This document shows positions 60,401-64,000 of a DNA stretch of 64,000 bases, piece after piece. Within the stretch, counting starts at the first letter, position 1, and every line of letters begins with the position of its first letter. The translations under genes were made by a program, and so were the position numbers. Origin of the DNA: Morella rubra (taxonomy: Eukaryota; Streptophyta; Magnoliopsida; Fagales; Myricaceae); NCBI GenBank assembly GCA_003952965.2, contig CM025849.1:10273306-10337305 (forward strand). The letters are read 5' to 3'. The notes below the pieces were generated by a model that saw nothing but the letters and a program-made list of their open reading frames with translations, did no database searches and was not told where the DNA came from.

Positions 60401-61400
60401 NNNNNNNNNNNNNNNNNNNNNNNNNNNNNNNNNNNNNNNNNNNNNNNNNNNNNNNNNNNNNNNNNNNNNNNNNNNNNNNNNNNNNNNNNNNNNNNNNNNN
60501 NNNNNNNNNNNNNNNNNNNNNNNNNNNNNNNNNNNNNNNNNNNNNNNNNNNNNNNNNNNNNNNNNNNNNNNNNNNNNNNNNNNNNNNNNNNNNNNNNNNN
60601 NNNNNNNNNNNNNNNNNNNNNNNNNNNNNNNNNNNNNNNNNNNNNNNNNNNNNNNNNNNNNNNNNNNNNNNNNNNNNNNNNNNNNNNNNNNNNNNNNNNN
60701 NNNNNNNNNNNNNNNNNNNNNNNNNNNNNNNNNNNNNNNNNNNNNNNNNNNNNNNNNNNNNNNNNNNNNNNNNNNNNNNNNNNNNNNNNNNNNNNNNNNN
60801 NNNNNNNNNNNNNNNNNNNNNNNNNNNNNNNNNNNNNNNNNNNNNNNNNNNNNNNNNNNNNNNNNNNNNNNNNNNNNNNNNNNNNNNNNNNNNNNNNNNN
60901 NNNNNNNNNNNNNNNNNNNNNNNNNNNNNNNNNNNNNNNNNNNNNNNNNNNNNNNNNNNNNNNNNNNNNNNNNNNNNNNNNNNNNNNNNNNNNNNNNNNN
61001 NNNNNNNNNNNNNNNNNNNNNNNNNNNNNNNNNNNNNNNNNNNNNNNNNNNNNNNNNNNNNNNNNNNNNNNNNNNNNNNNNNNNNNNNNNNNNNNNNNNN
61101 NNNNNNNNNNNNNNNNNNNNNNNNNNNNNNNNNNNNNNNNNNNNNNNNNNNNNNNNNNNNNNNNNNNNNNNNNNNNNNNNNNNNNNNNNNNNNNNNNNNN
61201 NNNNNNNNNNNNNNNNNNNNNNNNNNNNNNNNNNNNNNNNNNNNNNNNNNNNNNNNNNNNNNNNNNNNNNNNNNNNNNNNNNNNNNNNNNNNNNNNNNNN
61301 NNNNNNNNNNNNNNNNNNNNNNNNNNNNNNNNNNNNNNNNNNNNNNNNNNNNNNNNNNNNNNNNNNNNNNNNNNNNNNNNNNNNNNNNNNNNNNNNNNNN
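60401..61400. other. Assembly gap (1,000 N)
   Basis: Exactly 1,000 undefined bases, a placeholder of conventional size. The real distance and content are unknown. Confidence 1.
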
Positions 61401-61610
61401 AGCCATTTAAGCGTGCTGCTAATATTTTCGCACATGAGCTCGCCCAATTGGCTGTTCGTGAGAATTTGGAAGGAAATTTACCCACATGGGCCCTCCCTGT
61501 AACGCTCCTCTCCTGTGATAACCCTTGGGTTCCACCTTGAGGTTATCTGGGAGGTTTTAGTCTTTACGAAGTTTGCTTAGAAAAAATAAAAAATAAACAT
61601 TAGCTTCTGC
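61401..61610 (+). mobile_element. LINE 3' end (RNase H-like tail)
   Basis: Directly after the gap an open frame reads FKRAANIFAHELAQLAVREN and then a stop, the usual end of a plant LINE RNase H-like domain. An A-rich tail with TTTGCTTAGAAAAA follows at about 61575-61610. The rest of the element lies in the gap or is missing. Confidence 0.6.
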
Positions 61611-61779
61611 CATTTTTGGAATTTACCCCTAAAAAATAAAAAAAAGTCTAGAAGAAGGGTAAAGTCTACGAACCATAACTTGTGTTTACTCTTTAGTACC
61701 CTTAGTACCAAATTTTGGACCTAATTAAAAAATTACAAAATAATCTCTCTCTCATCCTAATTATTTTTTTTTCATTATA

Positions 61780-62480
61780 ATATTCATTCAAATATTATCT
61801 TTCTCACTTTTTCACCAACTCTTATACTCTAAAATTTTAATCACCGAAAATTTTAACAATCAAACACCAGGCATATGGAGAATTTTGATGCCTCGAAGAT
61901 AATAATTTTTCTTATATTTTCTCGTTTTCCAAACAACCCATCCAATTTATTATTTATCATGTATTTACTCTACTCACATCCGGGCATATTATATGAGATA
62001 CGGCGATGCTACTCTTTCAAGGATTTTTTCTTCTTGCTATCTCATTAAGAGTTTTTTGTGTTTTTAAGCCATAAATCTCATATACTATATTGAATCTAAA
62101 CGATCTACGGTTGTTCGGTTTATAAAAACTTATAAAAGTTTTAGGATTTTGATAGAATTGTGAATATTTATGTAGATTAAGTTTTATAATTTTTGTGTAA
62201 AAGTTTTGAAAATTTTAAAGATATTTGATTTTTATTGCAGTTGGTAAAAAGGTATAGAGATAATGATTTAATGTAATTTGTTAATAAAAAATTATTGAAG
62301 GTTGGTGAAAAAATATAAAGAGAGAAGATTTGTGATAATTTTTTTTTTTGAAAAAGGTATTGGAATTTGTGTGAAAAGTTGTAGAATTTGTAAAAGGTAT
62401 TGGTGTTTGTATATGATTTTTTAACGTTTTTTATGTTAGTTGTGTAAATTTTATTACATTCATTATATCTTAAAATACTT
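61780..62480. repeat. AT-rich element-like repeats
   Basis: Around 61860-61872 the sequence TCAAACACCAGG echoes 38860. From 62110 to 62460 the wording matches 19806-20200 and the palindrome arms. A 173-residue minus-strand frame (62177-62698) consists mostly of Lys, Tyr, Phe, Asn and Ser, as expected for AT-rich non-coding DNA. Confidence 0.35.
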
Positions 62481-62899
62481 TTGCAAATGAACATGCCCAA
62501 AATCAGAAAATAGAAACAATACAAAGCAAAAGAGTCATGGGAGATCAAACCCCTTCCACACCCAAAAATAATTAACAAAAGGCTCAAAGAAAGGCAAACA
62601 CTACCCTCATACAATGAGGAGGCGGCCCAACTAGGAGATCGTGAGCTTAAACATTTTTTGTTTTTCTTATTAATATAACAACCAATTTTGGGAACCAAAT
62701 CTTCTTACTCCCGCGTTTTTTTTTATTTTTTTTTTAATTAATAAAACAATGTTGTACAGTGTTTCGCGAATAATACCAACCAATTGCTATACAGACGCAA
62801 TTAAACACAACCATCTCAAAATTTTTTTGACTAAATTTTGAAGAGAGAGAGTAAAAAAGAAAAACAACGCCATTCCAAGAGAGATATAAGGGGAGCCTT

Positions 62900-63480
62900 G
62901 ATGAGTCAATAAGGCCCAAAGCCCATTAGGGTTTTAACTCATAACCCTAAGGAGAATTCTTTAAGTCGTACGGATTAAAAGAAGAGAAAGAAAAGAAAGA
63001 GGCAGTTTTTCTCTTTCACGCCCAGTTTCATCAAAGGCTAGATCCCGCTTCTTCTGTGGTCCGATCGAGCTGAAATTTGGAGGAGACGTTCACGACACAA
63101 GGGGCTATCATCTGAACGGTGAAGATCAGATTTTGAGCTCGGTAACAGTTGTTCGTACACGTGAACAGTAACCGCGGATTGTTGGTATTTTCTCTACGTT
63201 GTTTTTCCGTAGTATTTGCCAAGATTGATATCATCTTGAAGATCTGAGTTGTAGCCTCTAGTTGTGACTAGAGAAGACTTTGTGTACCCATTATTTGGTT
63301 TATAGTGGAGATTTGACTGGACTAGGTCCCGTGGTTTTTTCTTCCTCACACCGGGAAGTTTTCCACGTAAAAATTGCTTGTGTTGTTCTTGCTTGGTGTG
63401 ATTGATTATTCTTCAGTACGTATAATTGTTGAGATTACGCTCTATTTGCTTTCATCTAGGAGAAGATTTATTCCCTGTTT
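62900..63480 (+). repeat. Copia-like LTR segment
   Basis: The stretch GACTAGGTCCCGTGG, then CCGGGAAGTTTTCCACGTAA and TTGCTTGTGTTGTTC (about 63322-63400), is wording typical of plant Copia LTR R/U5 regions. Upstream, GCCCATTAGGGTTTTAACTC may mark the 5' side. The borders are not resolved and no internal domain is in the window. Confidence 0.45.
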
Positions 63481-64000
63481 GTTTGCGATATTTCTCTCAA
63501 CATCGTGGCCACAAGAAAGATACACAATAAAGAGACCGAACAAATTGGGGACAGAGAGATTGAGAGGAAAGAAGATAGAATCTTTTCAAGGAAGGCCGTT
63601 GCTGCCTCAAGAGGGAAGAGAGGAGGAAGTCATTGTTAAGATTGGTGGCTTTCACGGGGAGAGGTAGCTTACCTCTCTGACTCTTTGTACACATGTTGGA
63701 TCACTATGTATACAGGTGGTACTGGTAGCCTCCTATTTTAAAATGGGAGGAAACAGAGGCATTCTAATGGGAGGTAAGCCGCTCCCAATAAAATTCTTTG
63801 TGATATTTCACACACAGAAAGCAAATATGGGAACTTCTACCTTGCATAAGAAGCATATCTGAGTTATGCTAATTTGATATATATAAATTACAGCATCTAG
63901 AAAAACTACAAAAGAAAAGAAAAGAAACAAGACACAAATATAATCTTGATAGCCAAACCCTGAACATATCCTTTTCTGCTGCATCTGAAAACGCTCAGGG
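63481..64000. other. Unassigned end of window
   Basis: A 97-residue frame (63374-63667) overlaps LTR-like sequence and has no recognisable similarity. A short inverted repeat, CCTCC(T)ATTTTAAAATGGGAGG, lies at about 63731-63752. Nothing else is recognised. Confidence 0.3.

Noticed and set aside
60369..61485. Four long open frames of over 330 residues across the N run
   Set aside because: They consist almost wholly of undefined residues and are artefacts of translating the gap.
62177..62698. 173-residue minus-strand frame
   Set aside because: Its composition (Lys, Tyr, Phe, Asn, Ser) is that of translated AT-rich DNA, and the region matches a repeated AT-rich family elsewhere in the window.
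1..64000. CRISPR arrays, operons, phage or bacterial islands
   Set aside because: No regularly spaced repeats were seen, and all recognisable genes are eukaryotic with introns or plant-specific families.

Overview
This window is nuclear DNA of a flowering plant, almost certainly a eudicot. The signs are multi-exon genes with GT-AG introns, plant-specific families (a RABA2-class Rab, a CRR2-like DYW pentatricopeptide protein, plant PP1/TOPP), AT-rich intergenic DNA, and relics of LTR retrotransposons, LINEs and MITEs. A run of exactly 1,000 N at 60401-61400 is an assembly gap placeholder.

Layout. 1-40 kb is the gene-bearing part. In order: the 3' exon of a RABA2 GTPase (+), an MTP4/MTPB-type zinc transporter (-) with an apparent C-terminal frameshift, a transposon-like segment carrying a broken beta-1,3-glucanase/X8 fragment, a PP1 catalytic subunit (+), a LINE relic, RNA polymerase II subunit RPB7 (+), a CRR2-like organelle RNA-processing protein (+), a tRNA-Val(CAC) on the minus strand, a 15-exon coiled-coil protein (+) with a retroelement bearing inverted LTRs in intron 3, a small 102-residue candidate protein (+), and translation factor eIF3g (+) with a telo-box/Site II promoter. 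38.5-43 kb holds MITE/hAT-like non-autonomous elements. One of these (38924-39505) has a matching 8-bp target-site duplication. 43.2-46.3 kb is a large, nearly perfect palindrome (arms about 1.47 kb, 103-bp spacer) bounded by LTR-like sequence. 46.4-49.75 kb is Ty3-type LTR and decayed reverse transcriptase/RNase H. 49.75-59.9 kb is a compositional mosaic in which I recognise no gene. 59.97-60.13 kb is an exon fragment resembling root-cap/LEA-related proteins, cut off by repeat DNA and the gap. 61.4-64 kb holds a LINE tail and a Copia-like LTR segment.

The intact genes are unrelated housekeeping or organelle genes (transcription, translation initiation, dephosphorylation, vesicle traffic, metal transport, plastid RNA processing) and do not form one pathway. 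The most unusual structures are the palindrome, which could be transcribed into a long hairpin RNA, and the inverted-LTR retroelement inside a gene. All identifications come from reading the sequence and recalling protein families. No database search was run.
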